From: Brachybacterium faecium DSM 4810
Lineage (GTDB): Bacteria > Actinomycetota > Actinomycetes > Actinomycetales > Dermabacteraceae
Assembly (NCBI GenBank): GCA_000023405.1
Contig: CP001643.1
Location: forward strand, 496,001 to 560,000
DNA length: 64,000 nt
Direction of reading: 5' to 3'
Of this stretch, positions 63,033-64,000 are shown in pieces; within the stretch, counting starts at the first letter, position 1; each line of letters starts with the position of its first letter. Made by a program: the position numbers and the translations under genes. Below the pieces are notes generated by a model that worked only from the letters and a program-made list of their open reading frames with translations, was not told the origin of the DNA and ran no database searches.

Positions 63033-63217
63033 GTCGTCCTCGTCCTGGGGTCGAAGATCATCGCCGGATGCACTTCATGGAGCTGGTCGCGGTCGACGCC
63101 GTCGCGCAGGGCGGCCAGGTCTTCGGCGTGCGTCTGCAGCGCCTCGGCGTCGGTGTCCGGCGTGGAGGGGAAACGAGCTCGGGCGGTGTCGAGCGGATTC
63201 AGAGCGGGCAGTTCCAT
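63029..63217 (-). CDS. Small AtzG/GatC-like amidase partner
   Basis: A 62-residue protein starting MELPALNPLDTARARF and ending HEVHPAMIFDPRTRTT. GatC- and AtzG-like partners are short helical proteins whose C-terminal segment ending in P-x-x-F-x-P wraps around the amidase. The size, the PAMIFDPR ending and the 4-bp overlap with the amidase gene support this. It starts directly at the end of the permease gene (TGATG overlap). Confidence 0.6.
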   Translation of the reverse strand: MELPALNPLDTARARFPSTPDTDAEALQTHAEDLAALRDGVDRDQLHEVHPAMIFDPRTRTT

Positions 63218-64000
63218 CAGTCGACCTTTCCGACGTCGTCGGGCCCCAGCACGAGCGGGGTGTAGTCCTCGTCCACTCGCGCGCGGTAGATCCGCATCGC
63301 GACCGGGACCAGGGCTCCGATGATGATGTAGGCGATGATCGGCGGCCACGCGTTAGCGGGCAGCAGGGTGACTCCCACGATAGTGATCGCAGCGGAGACC
63401 AGCATGCCGAGCACGAACATCGGCTTCCCGACGGGGGAGCGGAACGAGCGCTCCCAGTCCGGACGCTTGCTGCGCAGGCGGTAGGCGGAGAGACATCCCA
63501 GGAAGTACACCGCGCCGGCGGCGACCACCGAGAGGGAATAGGTGTACTGCACCCAGTTCGTGCTGGTGAAGGCAGCGAAGAAGATGCCGAAGCCGAGCAC
63601 GACGAGGTTGCCGATGTACGGCTGGCCGTGGCGGTTGGTGCGGGTGAACCAGGGCGGCAGCTGACGCAGCTGGGAGGCGCCGTAGAGCACTCGGGCCGAG
63701 GAGGTCCAGAACCCCATCAGGGTGGTGAAGGCGTACAGCAGCCCCGCAGCGATCGCGAGCAGGCCGATGATCGCGGGCATGCCCAGCTGATCCACCAGCT
63801 GGGGCTCCGGCACGCTCAGCCCCGCGATGACGTCGTGCGGGGCGAGGCCGCCGATCGCGAAGGTGGCCAGCATGTACACGAGGGCCGGGATGAACAGGCC
63901 CGCGAGGATCACGATGACCATCTTCTTCGCGGCGAAGCGGGTCTCCTGCACCATCGTCGGCGTCATCGCGAAACCGATGTATTTCAGCACGAGCGCGGAG
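63217..64000 (-). CDS. APC-family amino-acid permease, C-terminal part
   Basis: The 261 or so visible residues carry about six membrane segments, including the motif KYIGFAMTPTMVQETRF at the edge and GFWTSSARVLYGASQLRQLP. The frame is open to the window end, so the start is outside. APC permeases import amino acids or amines. It is the first visible gene of an operon with the AtzG-like protein and amidase, which suggests uptake of an amide or an amine released from one. Confidence 0.85.
   Translation of the reverse strand, partial: SALVLKYIGFAMTPTMVQETRFAAKKMVIVILAGLFIPALVYMLATFAIGGLAPHDVIAGLSVPEPQLVDQLGMPAIIGLLAIAAGLLYAFTTLMGFWTSSARVLYGASQLRQLPPWFTRTNRHGQPYIGNLVVLGFGIFFAAFTSTNWVQYTYSLSVVAAGAVYFLGCLSAYRLRSKRPDWERSFRSPVGKPMFVLGMLVSAAITIVGVTLLPANAWPPIIAYIIIGALVPVAMRIYRARVDEDYTPLVLGPDDVGKVD

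Overview
This is a high-GC (roughly 70% outside the rRNA genes) actinobacterial chromosome segment. The 16S rRNA sequence, the tRNA-free 16S-23S spacer, the C50-carotenoid operon and the gene style suggest a Brachybacterium-like member of the Dermabacteraceae. This is recognition by eye, not a database result. Both edges cut genes: an MmyB-type XRE regulator on the left and an amino-acid permease on the right.

Layout. 1-3.5 kb: a PadR/HAAS membrane-protein pair, a pyridoxamine-phosphate-oxidase-like stress protein and a TolB-like beta-propeller. 3.7-8.1 kb: a siderophore/heme-type ABC operon (permease, binding lipoprotein, ATPase) ending in a methyltransferase broken by one in-frame TAG, plus an ArsR regulator. 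8.5-16.8 kb: a nine-gene carotenoid operon (idi, crtE, SDR/DUF2867, tspO-like, crtB, crtI, crtYe, crtYf, crtEb) in which all eight junctions overlap by exactly 4 bp, with a divergent MarR regulator. 17.4-23.2 kb: a complete rrn operon with two promoters and a terminator. 23.3-26.5 kb: a type III polyketide synthase, methyltransferase and flavin hydroxylase operon. 26.9-28.5 kb: a GAF-ANTAR regulator and a KGG-repeat stress protein. 28.7-30.2 kb: an IS481-family element. 30.2-34.0 kb: D-amino-acid deaminase, D-aminoacylase and RidA. 34-43 kb: hydrolase, alcohol dehydrogenase, proline-racemase-family enzyme, an alicyclic acyl-CoA cassette with a TetR regulator, and an MFS exporter. 43-51 kb: STAS-like protein with a CIRCE-like operator, thiosulfate importer tsuA with a tusA-like partner, an alkyltransferase-like protein, SDR, sulfatase, BBE-type oxidase and ABM monooxygenase, with decayed gene remnants between them. 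50.9-64 kb: a catabolic locus with a secreted PIG-L deacetylase, a divergent ROK regulator, a binding protein-ATPase-permease transporter, an ArgH-like lyase fused to a PfkB kinase, and a convergent permease/AtzG-like/amidase operon.

Two things stand out. First, five copies of a precisely 67-bp imperfect palindrome (24-bp arms, 19-bp loop) are scattered from 3.5 to 32.6 kb. Each sits beside a short tandem repeat. One is split in its loop by the IS481 element with a 15-bp target duplication, and one lies in frame inside the tail of the D-aminoacylase gene. Second, the lyase-kinase fusion sits in a transporter operon beside a ROK regulator, a Tat-exported deacetylase and an amidase. It looks like an uncharacterised uptake and breakdown system for an N-linked or acylated sugar-like compound; the substrate is inference only.
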